A stretch of DNA of 40,470 nucleotides, taken from positions 1 to 40,470 of the forward strand of contig CAJKEF010000002.1 in NCBI GenBank assembly GCA_905198825.1, read 5' to 3'. The DNA is from an uncultured Collinsella sp. (GTDB lineage: Bacteria; Actinomycetota; Coriobacteriia; Coriobacteriales; Coriobacteriaceae). The notes beneath the pieces are model-generated. The model was given only the letters and a program-made list of their open reading frames with translations. It made no database searches and had not been told where the DNA came from. A program made the translations under genes and the position numbers. This document shows positions 7,505 through 15,377 of the stretch, piece by piece; positions within the stretch are counted from its first letter, which is position 1; every line of letters starts with the position of its first letter.

Positions 7505-9199
7505 ATGGCAACTGTTGCCGCACCTATCGATGCTACGTCGACTGCCGCTTGGAAGGCGCTCGAGGCTCATCAGGAGAAGCTCGAGGCCGAAGGTATCGAC
7601 CTCAAGGCCTGGTTCGCCGCCGATGCCGAGCGCGTGAACAAGCTGAGCTTTGACGCTGGTGACCTGCACTTCGATCTGTCCAAGAACCTGGTGACCGATG
7701 AGACCGTCAAGCTGCTGTGCGATCTTGCCCGCGAGGTGAAGCTCGAGGAGCGCCGCGACGCCATGTTCTCCGGCGAGCACATCAACACCACCGAGGACCG
7801 CGCCGTCCTGCACACCGCGCTGCGCCGCCCGGCAAGCGAGAAGGGCCAGCTCATCGTTGACGGCCAGGATGTCGTCGCCGACGTGCACGAGGTCCTCGAC
7901 CGCATGTATGCCTTCGCCGAGCGCGTGCGCTCCGGTGAGTGGAAGGGTGTTACCGGCAAAAAGATCGAGCACCTGGTGTCCATCGGCATCGGTGGCTCCG
8001 ACCTGGGCCCGGTCATGGCCTACGAGGCCCTGCGTCCCTACGCCGACGCCGGTATCGACTGCCGTTACATCTCCAACATTGACCCCAACGATCAGGCAGA
8101 GAAGCTCAAGGGCCTCGATCCCGAGACCACGCTCGTGATCATCGTTTCCAAGACTTTCACCACGCTCGAGACCCTCACCAACGCCCGCGAGGTCAAGACC
8201 TGGATGCTCGAGCAGCTCAAGGCTCAGGGCGCCATCGATGGCTCCGATGAGCAGAACGCCGAGGCCGTGGCCAAGCACTTCGTCGCCGTTTCCACCGCAC
8301 TCGAGAAGGTCGAGGCCTTCGGCATCGACCCCGCTAACGCCTTTGGTTTCTGGAATTGGGTCGGCGGCCGCTACTCCGTCGACTCCGCCGTGGGCCTGTC
8401 GCTGATCGTCGTGCTCGGCCCCGAGCGTTTCCAGCAGTTCCTCGAGGGCTTCCACGCCATCGACGAGTACTTCTGCAATACGCCGCTCGAGAACAATGCC
8501 GTCGCGCTGATGGGCCTGTTCAATGTCTGGTACGTCAACTTCTTCGGCTCCAAGAGCCACGCCGTGCTTCCGTACTGCCAGTATCTGCACCGCTTCCCGG
8601 CTTACCTGCAGCAGCTCACCATGGAGTCTAACGGCAAGCACGTCCGCTGGGACGGCAGCGCTGTGACCTCCGATACCGGTGAGATCTTCTGGGGCGAGCC
8701 CGGCACCAACGGTCAGCACGCCTTCTACCAGCTGCTGCACCAGGGCACTGTGGTGGTTCCGGCCGACTTCATCGCCTTCGCCAATACCGCCAACCCTGCG
8801 ACCGATAGCGGTCAGGACGTGCACGAGCTGTTCCTGGGCAACTTCCTGGCCCAGACCAAGGCACTCGCCTTTGGCAAGACAGCCGACGAGGTTCGTGCCG
8901 AGGGCACGCCCGAACAGATCGTCCCGGCCCGTTGCTTTGAGGGCAACCGCCCGACGACCTCGATCTTCGGCGACACGCTGACCCCGTTTGCGCTCGGCGA
9001 GCTCATCGCCCTGTACGAGCACATCGTATTTGTCGAGGGCACGGTCTGGGGCATCGACTCTTACGACCAGTGGGGCGTTGAGCTGGGCAAACAGCTTGCC
9101 AAGCAGATCACCCCTGCCTTCCACGACGACGCCGCCAAGGCCGAGCAAGACGCTTCGACTCAAGCGCTTATCGAGTTCTATCGCGCGCATCGCAAGTAG
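7505..9199 (+). CDS. pgi: Glucose-6-phosphate isomerase
   Basis: 564 residues, the usual length for the long bacterial form. It interconverts glucose 6-phosphate and fructose 6-phosphate in glycolysis. Seen: the sugar-phosphate loop IGIGGSDLGP (about 159-168), SKTFTTLET, signature WVGGRYSVDSAVGLS, GSKSHAVLPYCQYLHRFPAYLQQ with the ring-opening region, and the second signature GIDSYDQWGVELGKQLA containing the C-terminal catalytic Lys. The ATG at 7505 follows GAGGAGGA; an upstream in-frame ATG is passed over. It appears monocistronic: a repeat lies upstream and a terminator downstream. TAGAAT at 7440-7445 may be its -10. It could receive fructose/glucose 6-phosphate from the fructosamine locus. 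Confidence 0.97.
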   Translation: MATVAAPIDATSTAAWKALEAHQEKLEAEGIDLKAWFAADAERVNKLSFDAGDLHFDLSKNLVTDETVKLLCDLAREVKLEERRDAMFSGEHINTTEDRAVLHTALRRPASEKGQLIVDGQDVVADVHEVLDRMYAFAERVRSGEWKGVTGKKIEHLVSIGIGGSDLGPVMAYEALRPYADAGIDCRYISNIDPNDQAEKLKGLDPETTLVIIVSKTFTTLETLTNAREVKTWMLEQLKAQGAIDGSDEQNAEAVAKHFVAVSTALEKVEAFGIDPANAFGFWNWVGGRYSVDSAVGLSLIVVLGPERFQQFLEGFHAIDEYFCNTPLENNAVALMGLFNVWYVNFFGSKSHAVLPYCQYLHRFPAYLQQLTMESNGKHVRWDGSAVTSDTGEIFWGEPGTNGQHAFYQLLHQGTVVVPADFIAFANTANPATDSGQDVHELFLGNFLAQTKALAFGKTADEVRAEGTPEQIVPARCFEGNRPTTSIFGDTLTPFALGELIALYEHIVFVEGTVWGIDSYDQWGVELGKQLAKQITPAFHDDAAKAEQDASTQALIEFYRAHRK

Positions 9200-9232
9200 T
9201 CGCTGCTGTTAACGCATCGCGCCTTATAGCCA

Positions 9233-9270
9233 GGGGCCCGTATCCCATCGGATGCGGGCCCCTTTGCTTT
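9233..9270 (+). terminator. pgi terminator
   Basis: GGGGCCCG (9233-9240) pairs with CGGGCCCC (9255-9262) across a 14-base loop and is followed by TTTGCTTT, 33 bases after the pgi stop. Confidence 0.8.
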
Positions 9271-9340
9271 GCCGTGGCCCCGGGGCGCACGGCCTTTAAG
9301 GATCTTCGCCGGAGCGTCGCGTGCTGCGAGGGCCCTGCGT

Positions 9341-10645
9341 CTAGAGCTCGGCCTCCGCATGGTCTCGCTGCGCCTCGGGCAGCCCCCCGTAGAGCGGATG
9401 GTCTTCGAGCCTAAAGCGCTCGACCTGTTCGGGAGTGTGGCCGCGCACAAAGAGCCACGAGCGATCGATCGGCGTCGCCATGAGCGTGCTGGGCAGTGCG
9501 TCGGCGCGGTCGGAAAACACCCGGGCACTCTCGGGATCCTGGAACGCCAGCACCAGATGCGTGTCGCAGTTGCCCATGATGGAGCGTGCGCGTGTCTCGC
9601 CATAGAGCGCATCGAGCTGGTTGGTCGACTGCAGCAGCAGCGTTGCCCAGATGTTGCGGCTTCGGATAATCGAGAGCACGTTGTCGATCTGGGGGATCTG
9701 CAGATTTGCGAAGTCATCGAGCATAAAGCGCACGGGCACGGGCAGGCTGCCGTCGGGCTGCCTATCGGCCTCACGAATGAGGCCCATAAACGCCTGCGAA
9801 ATAAAGAGGCCGGTCAGCGGATCGAGATTGCGGTCAATATCGCTCACGGTTACAAACAGGGCGCAGGGGGTGTGTCCCATGGAAGCGAAGTCCACCTGAT
9901 GACACTCACGATAGAGCTGTGCCGCACCGTCGAATCCCAGACACATGACCTTTTCGGCAAGGATGCCGACGATGCTCGCGTGCATGCGCTCGGCATTTTG
10001 CGTAATGGCGTAGCGCCGCCATAGCGAGAGGGCATAGCTTTGGGGGTCGGTCGTGATCAGATCGTCAAACAATCGGGCCGTGGCACCGTCCTGCAGGTGC
10101 TCGATCAGCTTGATGACCGAGCTGATCGTCTGCTCATCGGCGGGTAGCTGTTCGGTGACGTAGGCGATAAGACACGACAGCAGGTTTGCCGCCGCATGAT
10201 CCCAAAAAGGCTGGTTGTTGTCCTCGATGGGGCAGATGGCCTTTGCCACCGAGAGGATGTCCTGCTGGTTGGGCCTGCCGTCCGCCTTGCGGCGAATGTG
10301 CCTCAGGGGGTTGTAGCCGCAGCGCTCGATGCCGGGCGCAAGGGCCGGGACGGTGTTGAGGTCGGCGAAGTTGAGACATTGCACGCGGTAGCCGTGGGCT
10401 GCTAGCACGGGTCCCACTTCGCGACAGAGCGTGCCTTTGGTGTCGAGCACGATGTAGCTTGCGTTCATTTGCAGCAGGTTGGGTTTGAGGACGTTTCGGG
10501 TCTTGCCGGCTCCCGAGGGGCCGATCACAAGTGCGTTGTTGTTGAGTCCCGTTTGGCGGGTGTCGCAGGAAAGCGTTCGATCCTTGGCGAGGATGGTGGA
10601 CGATGCGGACTCAGATGCGGCGAGGCGGCTGGCGAGGTTAGACAT
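9341..10645 (-). CDS. VirD4/TraG-type coupling ATPase, TM-less
   Basis: 434 residues. Walker A GPSGAGKT (42-49), ASYIVLDTKG as in conjugative coupling proteins, Walker B RFMLDDFANLQIP (306-318) and the C-terminal block IWATLLLQSTNQL typical of TraG/TraD. Coupling proteins are hexameric ATPases that feed DNA or protein substrates to type IV secretion. Family members usually run 550-700 residues with N-terminal membrane helices; this one starts almost at the nucleotide-binding domain and should be soluble. The ATG at 10645 follows AAGGAGGT and lies inside the end of the ClpP-like gene (8-base overlap). No relaxase, VirB4 or mating-pair gene is present. LGF at 236-238 resembles the ClpP-docking tripeptide of Clp ATPases; this may be chance. 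Confidence 0.88.
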   Translation of the reverse strand: MSNLASRLAASESASSTILAKDRTLSCDTRQTGLNNNALVIGPSGAGKTRNVLKPNLLQMNASYIVLDTKGTLCREVGPVLAAHGYRVQCLNFADLNTVPALAPGIERCGYNPLRHIRRKADGRPNQQDILSVAKAICPIEDNNQPFWDHAAANLLSCLIAYVTEQLPADEQTISSVIKLIEHLQDGATARLFDDLITTDPQSYALSLWRRYAITQNAERMHASIVGILAEKVMCLGFDGAAQLYRECHQVDFASMGHTPCALFVTVSDIDRNLDPLTGLFISQAFMGLIREADRQPDGSLPVPVRFMLDDFANLQIPQIDNVLSIIRSRNIWATLLLQSTNQLDALYGETRARSIMGNCDTHLVLAFQDPESARVFSDRADALPSTLMATPIDRSWLFVRGHTPEQVERFRLEDHPLYGGLPEAQRDHAEAEL

Positions 10646-11255
10646 GGGCGACCTCCTTGGTGGTCGAGAGGATTTCGTGGGCAAAGCCGAGCTCGACGGC
10701 GCGCTCGGCCGAAAGGTAGGTGTCTTTTGCAGTGAGGGACTGGATGCGCTTGGGCGTGAGGCCGCTGCGGTCCGAGAGGATTTGCGTGAGGGTCTTGCGG
10801 GTCTGCATGAGACGCCGGCTGGTTTCCTGCAGCGCAAGTGCCGAGCCGCCTGCCCCCTGGGGGATCAGCGGGTCGTGAATCATGAGCTCTGCATGGGGCG
10901 CCATACGGCGATCGTCGCCGCCCATAAAGATCACGGCGCCCATGGACGCGGCGAATTCCAGGCAGACGGTGCGGATGGGGCACGATGCGAGGCGCATGGC
11001 GTCATAGATCGCAAGACCCGATCGCACGCTTCCGCCGGCGCTGGCGACAAATATGGTGATGGGGCGGCTGGGGTCGGTGGCATCGAGCAGGCGGATCTGC
11101 TGGCATAGGTCGTGGGCCATTGGGGTTTCGATGTTTCCCATGACGGAGAGCTCGCGACGGGCGAGCATCTCATCGTAAATGCTGGTGAGCGTGATACCTC
11201 GGGCGGATTCACGCATGGTGAGGGGGCTGATGATGGGGGAATGATTGGTGTCCAT
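10638..11255 (-). CDS. ClpP-like serine peptidase
   Basis: 205 residues, ClpP-sized. The triad is intact by alignment: Ser104 in EFAASMGAV, His127 in ELMIHDPL and Asp178 in TAKDTYLSAERAVELG, at spacings close to canonical ClpP. VASAGGSVRSGLAIYDAM matches the ClpP glycine-rich strand region. ClpP forms tetradecameric chambers that degrade proteins unfolded by a partner AAA+ ATPase. It sits between an unknown gene and a VirD4-like ATPase and overlaps the latter, so it is probably not the housekeeping ClpP, which usually neighbours clpX or tig. Start ATG 11255 after AAAGGAG. Confidence 0.88.
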   Translation of the reverse strand: MDTNHSPIISPLTMRESARGITLTSIYDEMLARRELSVMGNIETPMAHDLCQQIRLLDATDPSRPITIFVASAGGSVRSGLAIYDAMRLASCPIRTVCLEFAASMGAVIFMGGDDRRMAPHAELMIHDPLIPQGAGGSALALQETSRRLMQTRKTLTQILSDRSGLTPKRIQSLTAKDTYLSAERAVELGFAHEILSTTKEVAHV

Positions 11256-11318
11256 GGGGACTCCTTTCTGTTGGTTGCGTTGTGGAATAGGGTTATAGCT
11301 CGCGCAGGGGCTGGTGGG

Positions 11319-12209
11319 CTACAGGGTTCGTCCGAGCCTGAGATCGAGCTCGGTTGTGGGGCAGGCTGCCTGTCCGTGCGGCTCGCAAGCGCCAAGGGCT
11401 CCAAAGCGATGGAGCGTTGCGACGGGCGTGGTATAGGCGAGCCGCAGCTGATGCTCGACAGGGGCACATCCGTCTTTTTTGTAATGGGCCGTGTAGTACT
11501 GCGCGATGCTGGCGTTCATCTCGCTGCCATTGCGATGGCGCTCAAACTGGCGTCTGCAGGTCTCGATGATCTTTGCTACCGACTTGGGTGCCGTCGCGGG
11601 AACAAGGGCGAGATAGCCCTCAAATAGTTCGTTGATGCTCAGGAGGCACAGCAGGTCGATCAGCGTCCTTATGGCTGCTCCCTCGGCAGAAAAGTGCGCG
11701 GTCATGCGGTTATATCGGTTGCGGTCGACGATGGCCGCATGGGGTCTTGGAGTTTTCTGCCCCGTGGTCCCGGGCTTTTGCCGCGCCTGTGTATTGAGCT
11801 CGACGTTGCAGCGCTTGAGGCTGTCCAACGGAAGGAACAGTGCGGTGCGCAGGGTGTTCCGCTTGCTTTCGAGTTCATGACGCTCGTCGGGTTCCCATTC
11901 GAGCTTGAGTTTCGTGTCGAGCGCCGTAAGCATATGGGCTAGGCAGCCTACGGTAAGAACGTACGAATCGTTGTCGCGTTTTGGGGCATAGGGGTCTGTC
12001 AGCTTGCGAATGTCGGGGTCGCCCATGATCTTTGTGCAGCGCTTCAGCAGTTGAGGGTGGTCGGCCAAGATCGTCGCGAGCGGTAGCGACGCGTAGTTCT
12101 TGATGGTCGCGGCGGCAAAGGCGGCGTCATATTCGTTTGCATATGCTCGCTCAATGTGGGCATCCAGAATGCTTTTCTTATCGCCGTCTTCAGCGTGGTG
12201 GTTTGTCAT
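11319..12209 (-). CDS. Unknown protein heading the ClpP/VirD4 operon
   Basis: 296 residues, no family recognised. It is soluble, basic and mostly helical, with His/Lys-rich ends, a Pro/Thr/Lys linker near 145-160 (RQKPGTTGQKTPRPHA) and a hydrophobic helix TLIDLLCLLSINELFEGYLAL near 183-203. It has no signal peptide. ATG 12209 follows GGAGAAG; the frame is open for 52 more codons but that part is low-complexity His-rich and lacks a ribosome site. The 63-base gap to the ClpP-like gene and the same strand suggest one transcript. Its position suggests a substrate, adaptor or regulator of the two enzymes, which is inference. Confidence 0.7.
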   Translation of the reverse strand: MTNHHAEDGDKKSILDAHIERAYANEYDAAFAAATIKNYASLPLATILADHPQLLKRCTKIMGDPDIRKLTDPYAPKRDNDSYVLTVGCLAHMLTALDTKLKLEWEPDERHELESKRNTLRTALFLPLDSLKRCNVELNTQARQKPGTTGQKTPRPHAAIVDRNRYNRMTAHFSAEGAAIRTLIDLLCLLSINELFEGYLALVPATAPKSVAKIIETCRRQFERHRNGSEMNASIAQYYTAHYKKDGCAPVEHQLRLAYTTPVATLHRFGALGACEPHGQAACPTTELDLRLGRTL

Positions 12210-12698
12210 AGCTTCTCCAATCGGTTGATGTTCGTGCTGTTTGTTGATGTGTTGGTTGTCGTGAGTGATGTGCTTGCCGTGGGTGATGTGCTGACGTTGG
12301 GGTGCTATGCGGTTTTCAATGAGCCCGTGAGACAGTTGCTGCAGGGGCGGGATGGAACGGCCCATGCAAGGCGGAAGGCATCGTGCTCAAAATCGAGACA
12401 GCAATGCCCTGGGTGCCTCACATGTGGCAGTTACCTCATTAAGTTGTCATTGCGTTTGGGGTTGTACTTTGCCGATCTTCCTTCTCTTACACGCTAAAAC
12501 TCAAACTTCATATGCTCGATCTACTTAAAACCGCAACGGCGGTCTTCTATCAACTTATATGTCGGAACGCGTCTTTGCAAGTACTTTTTTGCCTTTGTTT
12601 CAAATGGGGTGGTTTTGCAACCGTCATACGCGCGCTGTGCGAACGTGCCCCGGCTCGGATAAGATAGTGCGCGATAAAAACGATGCAAGGAGGCACAT
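12210..12698. other. Long divergent intergenic region
   Basis: 489 bases between the ClpP/VirD4 operon and the first HAD gene. GTGATGTGCT is repeated near 12265-12295, followed by AT-richer DNA from about 12380. TAAGAT (12660-12665) ahead of AAGGAGG (12687-12693) is the likely -10 of the HAD gene, without a clear -35. No convincing promoter for the minus-strand operon was found. A 51-codon frame from 12513 has no ribosome site. Confidence 0.5.
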
Positions 12699-13541
12699 AT
12701 GGCAATTAAAGCCATCGCAATGGATATCGACGGTACGCTTACCAACGATCAGAAGGTGATCAGCCCGCGTACGCGCGAGAAGCTGCTCGCGGCGCAGGAG
12801 TCGGGCATTAAGCTCATTTTGGCTTCGGGCCGTCCCGCATGGGGGCTGCACGCCTTGGCGCAGGAGCTCGACCTTCAAAACCATGACGGTCTGCTGGTGG
12901 CCTTTAACGGCGCTCACGTCGTCGATGCCCAGACCGATGAGGTCCTTTTTGACCAGGCCATGCCGGCTGACGAACTGCATCGCCTGATTGATCACCTGCG
13001 TAATTTTGACGTGATCCCTATGATTTCGCTCGGTCGCGATCTGCACGTCGAGGATTCGTACCATTGCATGATCACGCTGCCTGACGGCTCGCAGAAGAAT
13101 ATCGTCAAGTATGAGCGCGACGCGTGCGATCTTAAGATTCGCGAGGTGGAGAGCCTGCATGAGGTCGCTGATGCTTATCCCGTGGACAAGCTGCTGACGG
13201 CGGGCGATCCGGCCTACCTGCAGGCGCATTACGAGGAGATGTATGCGCCCTTTACCCAGACGCTTTCGGGCATGTTTACGGCCGACTGGTACTTTGAGTA
13301 CACGGCGCCCGGTATCGACAAGGCCCGCGCGCTTGAGGGTGCTCTGCCCAAGCTCGGCATCGATGCCAGCGAGGTCGTATCGTTTGGCGACGGCCAGAAC
13401 GACAAGTCCATGATTGAGTGGGCCGGCACCGGTGTAGCCATGGGCAACGCCGTCGATGAGGTTAAGGCTGTGGCCCAGATGGTGACCGCCAATAACAACG
13501 AAGATGGTATTGCAGTGGCGCTGGATAAGCTGCTGGGTTAG
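12699..13541 (+). CDS. Cof-type HAD phosphatase
   Basis: 280 residues, a HAD-superfamily class IIB (Cof/YidA-like) hydrolase. Motif I MDIDGTLTN (D9, D11), motif II LASGRPAWG, a large C2 cap in the middle (about 85-190), Lys at DKARAL and motif IV VVSFGDGQNDKSMIEWAGTGVAMGNA. Members dephosphorylate sugar phosphates and other small phosphate esters; the substrate cannot be read from sequence. AAGGAGG precedes the ATG. A second HAD gene follows 64 bases later, suggesting a two-gene unit. Confidence 0.92.
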   Translation: MAIKAIAMDIDGTLTNDQKVISPRTREKLLAAQESGIKLILASGRPAWGLHALAQELDLQNHDGLLVAFNGAHVVDAQTDEVLFDQAMPADELHRLIDHLRNFDVIPMISLGRDLHVEDSYHCMITLPDGSQKNIVKYERDACDLKIREVESLHEVADAYPVDKLLTAGDPAYLQAHYEEMYAPFTQTLSGMFTADWYFEYTAPGIDKARALEGALPKLGIDASEVVSFGDGQNDKSMIEWAGTGVAMGNAVDEVKAVAQMVTANNNEDGIAVALDKLLG

Positions 13542-13605
13542 AATCGCCGATTAATGCATGGCTCGGGCGCCTGCTCGCGGGCGTCCTTTTGTTAGGGAGG
13601 GTGCC

Positions 13606-14265
13606 GTGTCCGCATTTCCGTTCGACGCCGTTATCTTTGACATGGACGGCGTCATTGTCGATACCGAGTATTACTACCTGGGCGAGACTGCCGCGTTTGC
13701 CAAGGAGCTTGGGCTTAATCTGACACAAGAGGAGTTGAATGGGCAGGTCGGTACCTCGCATCAGTTCTTCCTGCATATGCTGGTCGATTGGTTTGAGCGC
13801 GCCGGTAAGGGGCATTTCACTGGCGAGGAGGCGTTGGCCCGTTGGGACGAGTGGGCGCATAAGCGTCCGCGCGACTATCAGGCTTTGATTAACCCAGGCG
13901 CCGTGGATACGATTCGAGAGCTGCCGCGCCGCGGCGTTCGCGTGGCGCTTGCCAGCTCGTCTCCCATGGTTAGCATCGAGGAAGTGCTCAATGCGTGCGG
14001 GCTGTCGGATGCCTTTGAGTATGTGGTGAGCGGCGAGCAATTTAAGGAGAGCAAGCCCGAGCCCGACATTTACCTGCATGCGCTGGACCTGCTGGGGCTG
14101 CCCGCGGATCGCTGCTGCTGCGTTGAGGATTCGGTACCTGGTATCACTGCCGGCAAACGCGCGGGGTTGACGGTCATTGCCAAGCGCGAGGAGCGCTTTG
14201 GCTTTAGCCAGGATGCCGCGGACAAGATTATCGACCAGCTGCCGGAACTGCTCACGCTTTCTTAG
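13606..14265 (+). CDS. HAD subfamily IA phosphatase / phosphoglucomutase-like
   Basis: 219 residues. Motif I VIFDMDGVIVDTE (D12, D14), a helical C1 cap, motif II VALASSSP, Lys in ESKPEPDIYLHA and motif IV CCCVEDSVPGITAGKRAG. The overall form matches the beta-phosphoglucomutase/YcjU-like group, which includes mutases and sugar-phosphate phosphatases. GTG at 13606 follows AGGGAGG; the in-frame ATG at 13558 has no ribosome site and would add a basic extension not seen in the family. It probably shares a transcript with the upstream HAD gene. Confidence 0.88.
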   Translation: MSAFPFDAVIFDMDGVIVDTEYYYLGETAAFAKELGLNLTQEELNGQVGTSHQFFLHMLVDWFERAGKGHFTGEEALARWDEWAHKRPRDYQALINPGAVDTIRELPRRGVRVALASSSPMVSIEEVLNACGLSDAFEYVVSGEQFKESKPEPDIYLHALDLLGLPADRCCCVEDSVPGITAGKRAGLTVIAKREERFGFSQDAADKIIDQLPELLTLS

Positions 14266-14348
14266 GATCGCGGTAGTTGCGCGTTTTTCGGGTCTGATGA
14301 GTAAATAGCCAACATTTTGGTGCGACACCTAGCATACTTTAAGCTAAT

Positions 14349-14388
14349 GCGGGCTTAAGGGCTTGCTGAATGCCCTTGGGCCCGCTTT
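14349..14388 (+). terminator. Terminator-like hairpin upstream of gntR
   Basis: GCGGGCTTAAGGGC (14349-14362) pairs with GCCCTTGGGCCCGC (14372-14385), two mismatches, nine-base loop, then TTTAGACTT. It ends 28 bases before the gntR start, so it may terminate the HAD unit or act in the gntR leader. Confidence 0.5.
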
Positions 14389-14415
14389 AGACTTAATTGT
14401 GCTGGGAGAGGGTAT

Positions 14416-15159
14416 ATGCCACCGACTGAAGGGCCAACTGACGGTAAAGCAGCGATACCGCTGTACCAACAGGTCATTGATATCATTAAAAACGAAATTA
14501 ACTCCGGTGCCTACAAGGCGGGCGCGCGGATACCCAACGAATTCGAATTGGCTGAGAGCTATAAAGTTGGCCGCGTTACCGTGCGACGCGCTATTGAGGA
14601 GCTCGTCCAGCAGGGCTATCTAACGAAGCGACAGGGGAAAGGCACGTTTGTCAATGCCCCCAAGCTTAAGCGCAAGATTCGCCAGAAGGATGACGTCCAG
14701 AGTTTTTCGGACGCATGCCGCGTTAACGGAATGGAACCGGGGGCGTGTGTCATTTCGAGAAAGATACTGCCGGCGGATTCCACCGAAGCACAGTTCTTTG
14801 GTGTTCCCGTTGGAACTGACTTGATTTGCGTTGAGCGCGTGCGCACTGCCGATGGCGTCCCTGTCATGCTCGAGAACAACATATATGTTTACGAGGACAA
14901 CGCCTATCTATCAACGGCACCTCTATCTAACCAATCCATTTTTGAGTTCGTGCGTAACCGGACGGGCCGTACGCCCGCGTTTACCGACCCGTGCACACTC
15001 GAGATCGCGTGCGCGTCGCCCGAGGTCGCTCGGCTGTTGGCAGTTCCCGTTGGCGAACCCTTGTTTTATATGGAAGCCTTCTTTTTCGATGAGCAGCGGC
15101 GGCCGTTTATCATCGGTCGTCAGCGGATCGTTGGGTCTCGCTACGTTTTTGACATCTAG
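14416..15159 (+). CDS. GntR/HutC-family regulator with UTRA domain
   Basis: 247 residues. N-terminal winged helix: PLYQQVIDIIKNEINSGAYKAGARIPNEFELAESYKVGRVTVRRAIEELVQQGYL (about 16-70), then the basic wing RQGKGTFV. The C-terminal half is a UTRA ligand-binding domain with VERVRTADGVPVMLENNIY. Regulators of this type sense sugar phosphates or amino-acid-linked ligands; FrlR and FraR, which govern fructosamine loci, belong to the same superfamily. It directly precedes the permease and catabolic genes and is separated from them by a strong hairpin, so it is the likely local repressor. GGGAGAGG precedes ATG 14416. Confidence 0.92.
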   Translation: MPPTEGPTDGKAAIPLYQQVIDIIKNEINSGAYKAGARIPNEFELAESYKVGRVTVRRAIEELVQQGYLTKRQGKGTFVNAPKLKRKIRQKDDVQSFSDACRVNGMEPGACVISRKILPADSTEAQFFGVPVGTDLICVERVRTADGVPVMLENNIYVYEDNAYLSTAPLSNQSIFEFVRNRTGRTPAFTDPCTLEIACASPEVARLLAVPVGEPLFYMEAFFFDEQRRPFIIGRQRIVGSRYVFDI

Positions 15160-15170
15160 GACATTGCGAA

Positions 15171-15208
15171 TGGAGACGCCCGGTTGATCATCTCACCGGG
15201 CGTCTCCA
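15171..15208. terminator. Perfect 13-bp hairpin after gntR
   Basis: TGGAGACGCCCGG (15171-15183) and CCGGGCGTCTCCA (15196-15208) are perfect inverted repeats around a 12-base loop, 12 bases after the gntR stop. There is no T-run after it, so it may act as an RNA stabiliser or a weak terminator. Confidence 0.6.
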
Positions 15209-15269
15209 TACCGTTCACGGCGCGAACGCAACCGTTCAGCCGCGTCGCGGCAATCAGTTTGAAATTATC

Positions 15270-15298
15270 TTGATGATGGGAAAAGCTGCTGGTAATCT
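15270..15298 (+). promoter_or_regulatory. Putative promoter of the fructosamine-type operon
   Basis: TTGATG (15270-15275), a 17-base spacer and TAATCT (15293-15298), about 80 bases before the permease start. Half-site ACCGTTCA occurs twice just upstream (15210-15217 and 15231-15238), 21 bases apart. Confidence 0.5.
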
Positions 15299-15302
15299 AT
15301 GG

Positions 15303-15318
15303 AACGTCATAGAACGTT
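15303..15318. promoter_or_regulatory. Candidate GntR-family operator
   Basis: AACGTCATAGAACGTT is an imperfect palindrome (12 of 16 positions symmetric) lying over the expected transcription start of the operon. Position and symmetry fit a repressor site; ownership by the adjacent GntR is inference. Confidence 0.35.
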
Positions 15319-15377
15319 TGCCTTGCGCAGGCGTTGAAGCGAGATGTGATGCAGTCTCGAGTTCTTTGGAGGTATCT

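Noticed and set aside
9341..12209. Complete integrative conjugative element
   Set aside because: Only a coupling-type ATPase is present; no integrase, relaxase, VirB4 or attachment repeats were seen.
12210..12365. N-terminal extension of the unknown operon protein
   Set aside because: His/Gln low-complexity repeat with no ribosome site; ATG 12209 has GGAGAAG.
12513..12668. 51-codon frame in the gap before the Cof-type HAD gene
   Set aside because: No ribosome site, Cys-rich chance-like sequence, and it runs into the HAD promoter.
15224..15237. GAAC-N6-GTTC as another LexA box before the permease
   Set aside because: Gap is six rather than four bases; more likely part of GntR half-sites.
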